From Myxococcus sp. RHSTA-1-4 (GTDB lineage Bacteria; Myxococcota; Myxococcia; Myxococcales; Myxococcaceae), in the NCBI RefSeq assembly GCF_020037125.1, contig NZ_JAIQDG010000009.1:124001-188000 (forward strand): DNA of 64,000 nt. Reading direction: 5' to 3'. This document shows, piece by piece, positions 8,606 to 17,195 of this stretch (positions are counted from its first letter, which is position 1; the number at the start of each line of letters is the position of its first letter). A model generated the notes under the pieces. The model was not told the origin of the DNA and made no database searches. It worked only from the letters and a program-made list of their open reading frames with translations. Both the position numbers and the translations under genes were made by a program.

Positions 8606-9396
8606 GGTGGGGGAGGGCGCTCACCGAGCTCTGGAGCCAGGGACTGGGGCGCGCGATTGATGCCGTGCGCGTCAATGCGGTGACGGCGGACGCCACGTTC
8701 TGGGTCAAGCGCCGCCGCTTCGGCATGGGGGCGGTGATTGCCGCCGGCAACGTGTTCCTCCGCCTGTCGCGCAGCCGCATCCGGATGTTCGCTTCGTGCT
8801 CGCGCTGGCAGGAATGGGAGCTGGCCTCCTTCCGGCTGCTACACCCGGGACACGCGGCCGAGCTTCGGCGCGGCGGTGCCGTGGCGCTGGAGGCGCTCCC
8901 CGGAGAGAGCCTGGACCGGCTGCTCGCACGAGGACAGCTCACCGCGCAAGGGGTGGAGGCCGCTGCCCGCGAGCTGCGCCGTGCTCATGCCCTGGTGCTT
9001 CCCGGCGCGGCCGTGCCGTGGTCGCACGGAGACATGCACCTGAAGAACGTCCTCTACGACGCGGACGGGCAGCGCGCGTGGCTCATCGACTTCGAGACAG
9101 CGCACGAGGCGGACCTGTCCGCCGAGGAGCGTCACGCGGACGACCTGTTCGTCTTCCTGCTCGACCTCGCGGGCCGTGCGCCCGAGGACGTGGCGGAGGT
9201 GCTCGCGGGCGCATTCCTCCGTGCCTACGGGCGGGAGGACGTCCTGCGGGCGCTGCTCGCGCGTCTCCAGCCGCCTCGGGGACTGGAGCGGGCGCTCTGG
9301 AAGAGCCGCTCCCAGCACCTGCGGGAGGCACGGCTCCTCCGCTGGCTGGAATTCCTGCGGCGGGAGGTGCTCGGCCTGACGCGGACGGACCGGTGA
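8602..9396 (+). CDS. WaaP/Kdo-kinase-like small-molecule or lipid kinase
   Basis: 264 residues from a GTG overlapping the preceding stop. It has the minimal protein-kinase-like fold shared by RIO kinases, aminoglycoside phosphotransferases and LPS core kinases. The catalytic loop SHGDMHLKNVL contains the Brenner HGD-x4-N motif, and the metal-binding Asp is in WLIDFE. The N-terminal lobe (FWVKRRRFGMGAVIAAGNVF, then MFASCSRWQEWELASF) resembles WaaP/InaA-type LPS heptose/Kdo kinases more than antibiotic kinases. Coupled to two membrane proteins and near rhamnose genes, it could phosphorylate an envelope glycolipid; the substrate is not known. Confidence 0.7.
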   Translation: MRWGRALTELWSQGLGRAIDAVRVNAVTADATFWVKRRRFGMGAVIAAGNVFLRLSRSRIRMFASCSRWQEWELASFRLLHPGHAAELRRGGAVALEALPGESLDRLLARGQLTAQGVEAAARELRRAHALVLPGAAVPWSHGDMHLKNVLYDADGQRAWLIDFETAHEADLSAEERHADDLFVFLLDLAGRAPEDVAEVLAGAFLRAYGREDVLRALLARLQPPRGLERALWKSRSQHLREARLLRWLEFLRREVLGLTRTDR

Positions 9397-9397
9397 G

Positions 9398-9417
9398 CGC
9401 TGAGCGCTCCCTCAGCG
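9398..9417. terminator. Convergent hairpin between kinase and minus-strand gene
   Basis: Perfect 7-bp arms CGCTGAG and CTCAGCG around a 6-base loop sit between the two convergent stop codons and overlap the minus-strand stop. There is no U-run, so intrinsic termination is only possible. Confidence 0.3.
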
Positions 9418-9663
9418 TCGTCTCAAGAGCCTGACCCCGTTGACCGCGACGCCGGCCAGCCCCGCCAGGAGCAGGATGGGGACCAGCAGCACCGTGGCGA
9501 ACCAGCTCAGCGTGTAGAACACGCCAAAGACGAGGCCGGGAAGTCCACCTTCCAACGTGCCGGAGAGCATTCCAGCGTACTGGCGTCCTCCGAGCACATT
9601 CAGCACCAGGAAGACCGCGGCCATCACCAGTGCGGTCCGAATCATCAGCTTCGTGAGCTTCAT
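9412..9663 (-). CDS. Small membrane protein
   Basis: 83 residues, no recognised family. Two clear transmembrane segments are visible (TALVMAAVFLVLNVLGG and FATVLLVPILLLAGLAGVAV), separated by a Gly-rich linker, with a basic tail (NGVRLLRRR). The ATG at 9661-9663 overlaps the stop of the upstream gene as ATGA and has GGAGG 8 bases upstream, so the pair is translationally coupled. The role is presumably linked to the upstream toroid-like protein. Confidence 0.75.
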   Translation of the reverse strand: MKLTKLMIRTALVMAAVFLVLNVLGGRQYAGMLSGTLEGGLPGLVFGVFYTLSWFATVLLVPILLLAGLAGVAVNGVRLLRRR

Positions 9664-10805
9664 CGGTGTGCCTCCATCGTGTGTGACTCCATGGCCCGTT
9701 GCCACAGAGGTCCTTCGACGAGCGCGTACAGCAGCACGGCGTCCGCGAGCTGATTGCCGGCGGCGAAGCGGAGCCCCGTGTCATCCGTCACGGGGAAGGC
9801 GGCGAAGCGGAGGCTGGTGACGAGGCCCTCCAGCAGCGGCTCGTCATCGAAGGCCGCCGCGCCCAGGAGCGCGAGCCCGCTGGAGCCCGCGTTCGCGTTC
9901 ACAATCGGAATGGTCGGCCCCGAGTCCACGTCATCGGCATCACTCGCGGTGGTGGGCCACTCCGCCGCCCAGGCGAAGCCGAGCGCCTCGCCGATGAGCT
10001 CACGGCGTGCGCGCTGGTACTGCTCCCTGGCGAAGTTCGCGTCCACCACCTGGAGCATGTGCGCGGCCAGCCACAGGGAGGAGCCCTCCGGCCCGTCCCG
10101 GGTGACACCTTCGTAGGTGAAGCTCGAGACGAGCAGCCCGGTGCGCGCATCCACCAGGTGCTTCCGGGCCGACTCCACCCAGCGCCTCCGCAGTGACGCG
10201 TGGTCCCGCCCGTCCACGGCGTCGGAGAGACGCAGCGCCGCCAGCGCGACGGTGTTGCAGAACGTCCACCCCTCGTCGGGGTAGCTCTCCGCGGCCAGCA
10301 GGGGGGCGCGCTCGAGCTGCGCGGTGAGGGTGTCGATGCGCTCCCTCAGGAGTGGCGCGAGGTCGTCGCGTGGCTCCACGAGCTGGCGGGCCGCGAGCAT
10401 GAGGGCCACTTCCCCGTCCACGAAGAGGCTGCGCCCGTGCGCGTCGCGGAAGGGCGCGCGGTGGACGTAGGGCAGGAGGAATGTGTCCCGGCCCTGTCGC
10501 TCGTCGCGGAGCGTGCGCGCCAGCACGGCGTCGATGACGGCCAGGTGCTCCGCCTTCCGGGCCGGCTCCGTCAGGGCGAGGTTCGCGAAGGAGAGCACGT
10601 TGAAGGTGCGGACCATCAGGTCCCACTCGGGGTTGTTGCGGCGGAGCAGGTCGCGCTCGGGGCTGTCGTCGCGCATCGCGAGCATGCGCTGCCGGGCGGC
10701 GAGCGCGGGAGCGAGCTCGCGCGGGTCCTTAGGCCGGAACAGGAACTGGAGCAGCGGGAGCCACACCGCCGTGGCCACCAGCAGGAAGAGGAGGTTGCGT
10801 CGCAT
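9660..10805 (-). CDS. Membrane-anchored alpha/alpha-toroid-like protein
   Basis: 381 residues. The N-terminus (RRNLLFLLVATAVWLPLLQF) is a signal anchor. The rest is regularly helical with Trp/Cys/aromatic-rich turns (DEGWTFCNTVALAALRL, SSLWLAAHMLQVVDANF, NANAGSSGLALLGAAAF). This layout suggests an alpha/alpha six- or seven-hairpin barrel, as in linalool dehydratase/isomerase-like and glycoside-processing proteins. No catalytic motif can be assigned with confidence. The ATG at 10803-10805 was chosen because it begins the signal anchor; the open frame continues upstream but without protein-like sequence. The downstream small membrane gene overlaps its stop. Confidence 0.72.
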   Translation of the reverse strand: MRRNLLFLLVATAVWLPLLQFLFRPKDPRELAPALAARQRMLAMRDDSPERDLLRRNNPEWDLMVRTFNVLSFANLALTEPARKAEHLAVIDAVLARTLRDERQGRDTFLLPYVHRAPFRDAHGRSLFVDGEVALMLAARQLVEPRDDLAPLLRERIDTLTAQLERAPLLAAESYPDEGWTFCNTVALAALRLSDAVDGRDHASLRRRWVESARKHLVDARTGLLVSSFTYEGVTRDGPEGSSLWLAAHMLQVVDANFAREQYQRARRELIGEALGFAWAAEWPTTASDADDVDSGPTIPIVNANAGSSGLALLGAAAFDDEPLLEGLVTSLRFAAFPVTDDTGLRFAAGNQLADAVLLYALVEGPLWQRAMESHTMEAHR

Positions 10806-11295
10806 GTGTCGAGTCTCGGCCGCGGGCCGAATCGACGGAGGAAGAGGAGGGCGGGCGGTCGCGAGGACGGGGCGAACGGTCGCCATCGGGCGTCGCGGAG
10901 CCCCCGGTCCGCCTCCGGGCGCACCCCGCATGACGAGACTGTTCGTCATACCTGGACCTCCCCCCCAACGAGGGATGAAGGTGGGGACCCCACATGGCGC
11001 CTCAATCCTGGCTCGCCGTGCACGCGAGCGTCCGCTCACCGACTCCGGGGCGGCTCGGCGAGGCTGGCCGGCGTGCACTGGCGGTCGGGCGGCTCGCGGG
11101 AGCGAGCCCCCAGGTTCCGCGGGCGAACACCTCAAGCGGCGAGTGAGCGCCTCTGGCACGGAAGAGACGCGCTCGGGAGGCATTGTCCGGCCGCCTGCGC
11201 CGCGCGGCCTTCGTCGAGGAGCAGGTGAATCCCATGCACCCGCGGGTGGAGTGGGCCACGGGAGCCGGGCGTGCGAGGGCTGGCGCCCGCCTGGG
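10806..11295. other. Gene-free interval containing a perfect inverted repeat
   Basis: The 490 bases between the toroid-like gene and the end of the kinase gene hold no convincing gene; every frame is Arg/Pro/Ala low-complexity. The only structured element noticed is the inverted repeat at 10930-10949. The promoter of the toroid-like gene should lie here. Confidence 0.6.
10930..10949. promoter_or_regulatory. 20-bp inverted repeat, candidate operator
   Basis: ATGACGA and TCGTCAT are perfect 7-base arms around GACTGT, centred about 135 bases upstream of the toroid-like gene's start on the minus strand. Size and symmetry fit a dimeric repressor site. No regulator gene is adjacent. Confidence 0.35.
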
Positions 11296-13053
11296 CTACT
11301 CCAGCGTCTGGGGCACGAGCTCCCTTTCGCAGCGGCTGATGCCGCGCCGAGCATCCGAGAGCTTCGGGTGGTCCTTGAGCAGCGCCCGGTAGAGCCGGAT
11401 GGCCTGCTCGCACTCACCCTCTCGGGCCCGCGCGTCCGCCTGCGCCAGCCGCTTCGAGGCGTCCTCGAGTGTCCCCGCGAGCTTCCGCAGCTCGGGCTCG
11501 ACGGACTCCAGGCCCAGGCTCCGGGCCTGCGCCAGCTTCTGCATGGCGAGGTCCAGCTTGCCCTCGTTGAAGTCGTTGCTGATGTTGAGGACCTGCTCCA
11601 TCGCCATCAGCTTGAGCCGCCTCGCGTCCACGTCCCCCATGGCCGTGGCCGGTGGGGCATCCAGCGCAGGGGCCGGCGGCGTCTCCAGCCGCGTCTCGGA
11701 AGCAGGGCCCGCCGGAGGCGCCGGCACGGCCGCGGCCGGAGTGGGCACCCCCGGTGCGTCCCCGCTGTTCCGGATGGCCACCACGCCCACGCCCCCGGCA
11801 ACCAGCACCACGGCCCCGCCGAGGCCCATCACCAGGCCCATGCGGGAGCCCTTCTTCGCCGCATGGGGCGGCGCCGTGTGCGCCGTCTTGTCGAACCCGT
11901 CCGGCGCGGGGGGCGCCGGCTGCGTCAGGGGAATCGGCGCCACCCTGCCTGTATTGAACCTGCCCGCGTCCGCCGTGGCCGCGACGGCGGCGCCTCGCAC
12001 CAGCGTGGCCTCGGAGCCGTCGCCATAGAGCATCGTGCCCGGGTGGCTCTGCTCCGCGATGGCGCTCTTCACCGCCGGGCTCACGCCGCTGATGGGAGAG
12101 CGGCGGGGCAGGGTGGGCAGCGCGTTGCTCAGGTCCGAGGCGAACGCCTCCATGGTGGCGTAGCGCTCCACGCGCTTCTTCGCCGTGGCCTTCTGGATGA
12201 TGGCGTCGAGGGCCGGCAGGTCCAGGTCCGCCACCACGTCCGCCAGGCGCGGCATGGGCTGCTGGACCTGCTTCTGCATGATTTCCGCGACGGTGCTTCC
12301 GTCGAAGGGCTGCTTCCCGGTGAGCAGCTCGAAGAGCACCAGGCCCACCGCGTAGATGTCCGTCCGCGAGTCCACGTCCAGGCCCATGGCCTGCTCGGGA
12401 GACATGTACCGGGGCGTGCCCGCCACCGCCCCCTGCTGCGTGAGCCGGGGCGCCCCGTCGCTGATGCGGGCGATGCCGAAGTCCAGCACCTTCACGTGCC
12501 AGCCCCGCATGCCCTGCCGGACCATGATGTTCTCCGGCTTCAAGTCCCGGTGGACCACCTGCCGCGCGTGCGCGTAGGCCAGCACGTCCGCCACCTGCAG
12601 GATGATGTCCACCGCCTCGTGGAGCGCCAGCCGCCCCACGGTGGACAGCAGGCGCTTGAGGTCATCCCCCTCCACGTACTCCATGGAGATGTAGAGCGTG
12701 CCCTCCTCGTCCTGCCCGAAGTCGTGCAGCGTGACAGCGTTGGGGTGCGCCACGCGGGCGTAGCTCTTCGCCTCGTTCAGGAAGCGCCGGGCCACATCCG
12801 GGTCCAGGGACAGGCCGCTGTTGAGGAACTTCATCGCGACCTGCTGGCCGATGCCCACCTGCTCCGCCAGGTACACCGAGCCCATGCCGCCCTGGCCCAG
12901 CCGGCGGAGGATGCGGTAGCGGCCCGCGATGACACGGTCCACCATCCGGTCCACCTGCGGCACCGTCAGCAGCTCGGTGCCACCGCACGCAGGGCAGGCC
13001 CCGCCCCACGTCTCGTGCTGCGCTTCGCACCGCTGACAGATGTAGAGGGCCAT
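11296..13053 (-). CDS. Hanks-type Ser/Thr protein kinase with N-terminal zinc ribbon
   Basis: 585 residues. An N-terminal zinc ribbon (C6-x2-C9 and C20-x2-C23) precedes a complete kinase domain. The domain shows glycine loop GQGGMG (53-58), invariant K75 in VAMKF, HRDLKPEN (168-175), DFG (191-193), activation segment GTPRYMSPE (212-220) and DIYAVGLVLFELLTG. All catalytic residues are present, so it should be active. After a Pro/Ala-rich linker, a single transmembrane segment lies at about 405-427 (MGLVMGLGGAVVLVAGGVGV). A periplasmic helical region follows (about 475-585), with TPR-like sequence (ARAREGECEQAIRLYRALLK). It is last in an operon behind the TPR and PEGA genes, 11 bases after the TPR gene. 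It could sense envelope state through its periplasmic TPR-like domain. Confidence 0.93.
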   Translation of the reverse strand: MALYICQRCEAQHETWGGACPACGGTELLTVPQVDRMVDRVIAGRYRILRRLGQGGMGSVYLAEQVGIGQQVAMKFLNSGLSLDPDVARRFLNEAKSYARVAHPNAVTLHDFGQDEEGTLYISMEYVEGDDLKRLLSTVGRLALHEAVDIILQVADVLAYAHARQVVHRDLKPENIMVRQGMRGWHVKVLDFGIARISDGAPRLTQQGAVAGTPRYMSPEQAMGLDVDSRTDIYAVGLVLFELLTGKQPFDGSTVAEIMQKQVQQPMPRLADVVADLDLPALDAIIQKATAKKRVERYATMEAFASDLSNALPTLPRRSPISGVSPAVKSAIAEQSHPGTMLYGDGSEATLVRGAAVAATADAGRFNTGRVAPIPLTQPAPPAPDGFDKTAHTAPPHAAKKGSRMGLVMGLGGAVVLVAGGVGVVAIRNSGDAPGVPTPAAAVPAPPAGPASETRLETPPAPALDAPPATAMGDVDARRLKLMAMEQVLNISNDFNEGKLDLAMQKLAQARSLGLESVEPELRKLAGTLEDASKRLAQADARAREGECEQAIRLYRALLKDHPKLSDARRGISRCERELVPQTLE

Positions 13054-13064
13054 GGCTTGGGACC

Positions 13065-14054
13065 TCAGCGCGCCGCCGGGTAGCGCTGGAAGAGGATGCG
13101 CTCCAGCTCTCGCGCTCCCGCCTCAGGTGACTTCTGGTTCGCCACCGCCGCGCGCAGCACGTCCGTGCGCGGGTCGCCCGGCAGGTCCGCCTCCATCACC
13201 GCGAGCGCCCCGCCCAGGTCCCCCGCGCGCTGGAGCGCCGCCGCCCGCCACAGCCGGTACTCCGTCCGGTCCGGCGCCGCCCTCGCCGCCTCGGCGAACA
13301 GCGCCTGCGCCCGCGCGGAGTCCCCCTTCTGGAGCATCGCCAGGCCCTCCAGGAACGGCGCCTGCGCGGAGGCGCCGGCGGACGGCTCGCCCGCGTCACT
13401 CGCGAGCTCGAACAGCTTGCGCGCCTCGGCCAGCCGCTCGGCGGGGAGGGCCTCGCCGCCCAGCGCGCGGCGGTGCAGCTCCTCCGTGGCGATGCGGCAC
13501 GCGGCGCTCAGCCGGACGCCCATCTCCCCCAGGTCCGTGCCCAGGTAGCCCTCCGACACCAGCGTGGTCAGCATCTCCCCCGCGGAGTCCGGGCCCACCA
13601 GCTTCCCGTCCGCCAGGGCGGCGAAGAAGCCGGCCTTCAGCTCCACGTGGCGCGCCGTCAGGTCCGGCGGCACCTTGTTCTTCTTCTTCCTGCGCGCCGC
13701 CTTGAGCTTGCGCTCGCACAGCTCCAGCTCGCGCTGTGCCTTGGGCCGGTCCTGGATGTCCGGGGCGCTGCGCAGGTACGCGCGGTACGCGGCGCAGGCC
13801 CCGTGGACCTCCTTCGCCCCCATGCGCGAGCGCGCCAGGCCCAGGTACGCCTGCAGCAAGGAGGGGTTGGCCCGCGTGGCCTTCAGGAACTGCTTCGACG
13901 CGTCCGCGTAGCGGCGCTTGTTGTAGAGCCGCGTGCCCTCGGCCACCAGCGCATCCGCGTTGCCCACGCCGGGGCCCACCAGCGGCTCGGCCGAGGCCAG
14001 GCCACACGCCAGCACCACGCACGTCACCAGCCAGCGGCGCAGCTCAGAACGCAT
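13065..14054 (-). CDS. Secreted TPR protein
   Basis: 329 residues. The signal sequence (RRWLVTCVVLACGLASAEP) offers either a lipobox (VLAC) or a type I cleavage after ASA. TPR repeats are visible at about 35-70 (ALVAEGTRLYNKRRYADASK, then ANPSLLQAYLGLARS) and again at about 245-300 (LQKGDSARAQALFAEAARAA). Between them lies a Lys-rich segment (KLKAARRKKKNKVP). The ATG at 14052-14054 was chosen for the signal sequence; it overlaps the upstream PEGA gene by 11 bases. It probably forms an envelope complex with that protein and feeds the downstream kinase; this is inferred from operon structure. Confidence 0.8.
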   Translation of the reverse strand: MRSELRRWLVTCVVLACGLASAEPLVGPGVGNADALVAEGTRLYNKRRYADASKQFLKATRANPSLLQAYLGLARSRMGAKEVHGACAAYRAYLRSAPDIQDRPKAQRELELCERKLKAARRKKKNKVPPDLTARHVELKAGFFAALADGKLVGPDSAGEMLTTLVSEGYLGTDLGEMGVRLSAACRIATEELHRRALGGEALPAERLAEARKLFELASDAGEPSAGASAQAPFLEGLAMLQKGDSARAQALFAEAARAAPDRTEYRLWRAAALQRAGDLGGALAVMEADLPGDPRTDVLRAAVANQKSPEAGARELERILFQRYPAAR

Positions 14055-15579
14055 AGCCCAGCCCTCCCCGCAGGTTGCTCGTCCCGGCAATCTTCTTCAG
14101 CAACGTGAAGCCGTGCTGGTACCCCGCCGAGAGGTAGAGCCCCTCGTAGAGGAAGACGCGCGCGGTGGCCTGCCCCGTCGCGTGCAGGTCCAGCGCATAC
14201 AGCCCGTCGAAGGCGGGCGTGTCGCCGGACTCCTCCACCAGCATCCCCTTGAACTCCAGGCCCGCCTGGACGGCGAAGGAGACGGGGCCCACCACGTAGC
14301 GCAGCTGCGGCTGGAGCGCGCGGACCGACAGCGCCCGCACCCGCGTGTCGAACTGCTCTCCCGGCGGCGCTCCCGGCTCGGCGTTGGGAGGGAAGCCCAC
14401 CGTCCAGACGTCCCCGGTGGTGTAGTACGTGGCGCCCGCCAGCATGACACCGAAGTTCTGCCCGTACCGGCCGTACTCCACGCCCAGCCCCATCAGCCTC
14501 CGCGAGCCGGGCGCGCGGAGGCCCGAGGTGCGGAAGTCCTTCAGACCCTCGGTGGCCTTCGTCGGCTTCAGCTCCAGGGTGGCGCTGGTGAGGCTCAGCA
14601 TCTCGAAGGAGCCCTCCAGGTAGCTCTGCCGCGCCATGGTGGCCTGCTGCCGCCGGCGCATGGCCAGCTTGAAGGCCTGCATGGAGGTGGGCTTCATCGT
14701 GTGCTCCAGCGTGTACGTCGCGCCGGGAGCAATCTCCGCCTTCACCTCGTGCGGCAGGTAGCCCTCCAGCAGCAGCGACAGGGTGCGCGTGCCGGGCTGG
14801 ATGCCCTGGTCCACCGCGTCCGTGCCCACCGGCTTGCCGTCCACGAGAATCCGCGTGCCCTCCGGGAGGGCCTTCACCACCAGCCGCGCGGGCACCTTCT
14901 CCAGCGCGGGACGCAGCTTCACCTGCTCGCGCGAGGCCACCACCCGCGTCTCCTCCTTCGGCAGGTGCGAGGCCAGCTCGAAGCGGAAGGTGTGCTCGCC
15001 CGGCAGCACCTCCGTCTGGAAGGGCGTGGTGCCCACCTTCACGCCGTCCAGGAAGACGGTGGCGCCCGGCGGCTCCGTCACCGCATCCACCGTGGCGTTG
15101 AGCGTCAGGAACTTCACCAGCACGCCGGCCAGCGCCTTCTCGAAGGCGGGGTTGGCCGTCTCCGCCTGCGCGCGGGCGCCGCTGTCCGGACGCACGCTGA
15201 CGGCGCGGAAGCGGTAGCCCGCGTCGTCCTGCCCCGCCTGCACCAGCACCACCCGCTCCAGCCCCAGCGAGCCCAGGTACGCCTCCATCGGCTCGCGGCA
15301 CCGGGCATCGCCGGACACGCAGGCGAGGTCCCCGCGGCGTCCCTTCAGGAAGCCCGCCAGCGCCTCGCGGCCGATGACCTGCCCCTCCTTCAGGTCCGGG
15401 GGTATCAGCGCGGCGATGCCCGCCTCGGTGCGCTTCACCAGGGCGTCCTGTCCCGGGTACAGGGGTTGGACGAGCCAGAGCGTGTGCGTGGGGGCCGCGG
15501 CCGGGGTGCCCGGGGGCACTCCAGGCGCCGCGCCGGCGGTCAGTGCCAGGCCGACACTCAGCAGACAGGCGACGAACAT
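14044..15579 (-). CDS. PEGA-domain envelope protein with C-terminal beta-rich region
   Basis: 511 residues. An N-terminal export signal (MFVACLLSVGLALTAGAAPG) is followed by an alpha/beta region (about 20-145). Two PEGA repeats come next, with PPGATVFLDGVKVGTTPF and LPEGTRILVDGKPVGTDA followed by PGTRTLSLLLEGYLPHEV. The last 200 residues alternate Gly/aromatic beta strands (GLGVEYGRYGQNFGVMLAGA, ATARVFLYEGLYLSAGYQHG) and end in GGLGYAF, a C-terminal aromatic as in outer-membrane beta barrels. PEGA domains are surface or periplasmic and often occur with Ser/Thr kinases in myxobacteria. The ATG at 15577-15579 has GAGGA upstream. It is the first gene of the three-gene operon. Confidence 0.8.
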   Translation of the reverse strand: MFVACLLSVGLALTAGAAPGVPPGTPAAAPTHTLWLVQPLYPGQDALVKRTEAGIAALIPPDLKEGQVIGREALAGFLKGRRGDLACVSGDARCREPMEAYLGSLGLERVVLVQAGQDDAGYRFRAVSVRPDSGARAQAETANPAFEKALAGVLVKFLTLNATVDAVTEPPGATVFLDGVKVGTTPFQTEVLPGEHTFRFELASHLPKEETRVVASREQVKLRPALEKVPARLVVKALPEGTRILVDGKPVGTDAVDQGIQPGTRTLSLLLEGYLPHEVKAEIAPGATYTLEHTMKPTSMQAFKLAMRRRQQATMARQSYLEGSFEMLSLTSATLELKPTKATEGLKDFRTSGLRAPGSRRLMGLGVEYGRYGQNFGVMLAGATYYTTGDVWTVGFPPNAEPGAPPGEQFDTRVRALSVRALQPQLRYVVGPVSFAVQAGLEFKGMLVEESGDTPAFDGLYALDLHATGQATARVFLYEGLYLSAGYQHGFTLLKKIAGTSNLRGGLGYAF

Positions 15580-15828
15580 GACGTCCTCGGGGGATGGAGC
15601 GCTCAGCGGGCCGTCCCGGCGCCCCACCCGTGGTGTACGACACTGAACGCTGGCCTGCCTAGGGGGGGCCGGGTGGCCCCAGGGCCCTCTTCCAGGAATG
15701 ACGCCCTGCTTCCGGCCCTGGCCGCCTGCCCTGGGGCCGCGCGGGCGGTGGCCCGGCGCGAGGGAGGGGCCGGGGGGTGTGGGGAATGCGCATCGTTCCC
15801 CAGGTCACAACACCTCTGAGGAGGCGGA

Positions 15829-16884
15829 ATGGTACTCCCGGGCAAGGGAATGGGTTGGATGGAGTTCTTCAAGACCCTGAAGTCGGAGTGGAAGCGCGAC
15901 GACGTGGGCGATGTCGCGGGAGCGCTGACGTTCCGGGCCATCCTGGCCATCTTCCCGTTCCTGCTGTTCCTGGTGTCGCTGGCGGGCGTCATCATCGACC
16001 CCGCCCAGGCGCAGGTGCTCATCCAGGAGCTGTCGAAGGTGGCGCCCCAGGAGGTGACGAAGATTCTGGGCGACCGCCTCAACTCGCTGGCGCAGAGCAA
16101 CCCGGTGGGCCTCTTGACGGTGGGCGGCGTGGGCGCGGTGTGGGCGGCGTCGGGCGGCATCGTGGCGCTGATGGACGCGCTGAACACGGCCTACGGGGTG
16201 GAGGAGAAGCGGCCCCTCTGGAAGCTGCGCGGCATTGCCCTGCTGGTGACGCTGGGCGGCGCGGTGCTGGCCATCGCCGCGGCGCTGACGGTGGTCGTCC
16301 TGCCGACCATCGCCGGCAAGCTCGGCCCCGTGGGCCCGGTGCTCACCTGGCTGCGCCTGCCGTTCGCCGGACTGGTGATGATGTTCCTGTGGGCGGTGCT
16401 GTACTACGTGCTGCCGGACGCGAAGCAGAAGTTCCGCCTCATCACCCCGGGCTCCGTGGTGGGCGTCCTCATCTGGGTGGCGGCCTCGTGGGGCTTCTCC
16501 AAGTACGTGGTCAACTTCGGCAAGTACGACGTGAACTACGGCGCCATCGGCGGCGTCATCGTCCTGCTGCTGTGGATGTGGATCTCCTCACAGGTCGTCC
16601 TGCTGGGCGCCGAAATCAACGCCATCCTCGAGCACCGCTCCCCGGAGGGGAAGGCCCCTGGCCAGAAGCTCCCGGAGGAGGGCAAGGCGGTGACGGCCAC
16701 CAAGGGCGAGCTGGAGGAGGGCGGCGCGCGGATGCCCGGCTCGCGTGAGCTCCGGCCCGCGCCCAGCCCGCGGACGGGCACCCGGCCTCCGAAGCTGGCC
16801 CAGACGCCGCTGGCGGCCGCCGCCCGGTGGGCCGCGGGCCTGGGCCTGGGCCTGTTCCTCGTGCGCCGCAACACCGCGCCGTAG
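15829..16884 (+). CDS. YihY/BrkB-family inner-membrane protein
   Basis: 351 residues. The YihY (formerly RNase BN/BrkB) family has six transmembrane helices and an unsettled physiological role. The family features ALTFRAILAIFPFLLFLVSL, NPVGLLTVGGVGAVWAASGG, LNTAYGVEEKRPLWKLRG, FLWAVLYYVLPDAKQKFR, PGSVVGVLIWVAASWGFS and the final LLLWMWISSQVVLLGAEINA are all present. A low-complexity tail (about 270-330) ends in another hydrophobic stretch (AAARWAAGLGLGLFLVRR), an extension beyond the usual length. GGAGGCGG lies just before the ATG. Confidence 0.92.
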   Translation: MVLPGKGMGWMEFFKTLKSEWKRDDVGDVAGALTFRAILAIFPFLLFLVSLAGVIIDPAQAQVLIQELSKVAPQEVTKILGDRLNSLAQSNPVGLLTVGGVGAVWAASGGIVALMDALNTAYGVEEKRPLWKLRGIALLVTLGGAVLAIAAALTVVVLPTIAGKLGPVGPVLTWLRLPFAGLVMMFLWAVLYYVLPDAKQKFRLITPGSVVGVLIWVAASWGFSKYVVNFGKYDVNYGAIGGVIVLLLWMWISSQVVLLGAEINAILEHRSPEGKAPGQKLPEEGKAVTATKGELEEGGARMPGSRELRPAPSPRTGTRPPKLAQTPLAAAARWAAGLGLGLFLVRRNTAP

Positions 16885-17195
16885 CGGCGCGGAGCTCCGC
16901 CTTCCGCGGGGCCCCGGGGCCCCGGCTTCCTCGCGCCGCTTCAGCGCGCGAAGGGGCCGGGGCCTCGTCGCGTGCGGGGCCCGGACAAGGCAGGGGAGAG
17001 GTCTGCTTGCCAGGTGCGAATTGACCCTGGCTCGAGCACCACGCACCGGCTTGCGGCGTGCCCCCGGCCGGTGACACCCTGCGCGGCTGTCTGACAGGCG
17101 ACAGTTCAAGCCGTTGCCGCGTCGTCCCCCCGGACATGCCCCTGCCTGAACGCAGTCCCCGATGAGGGACGGTCGCCTTGCATCCTGGAGCTACG
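16885..17195. other. Intergenic region, GC-rich palindromic run
   Basis: No gene is visible. A self-complementary GGGGCCCC-type run at about 16908-16924 directly follows the YihY-family gene and could fold as a terminator without a U-tract. The rest presumably holds the promoter of the repeat lipoprotein; no clear -35/-10 pair was recognised. Confidence 0.5.

Noticed and set aside
16908..16924. GGGGCCCC run as a definite terminator
   Set aside because: Self-complementary but lacking a U-tract or clear loop, so listed only within the intergenic entry.
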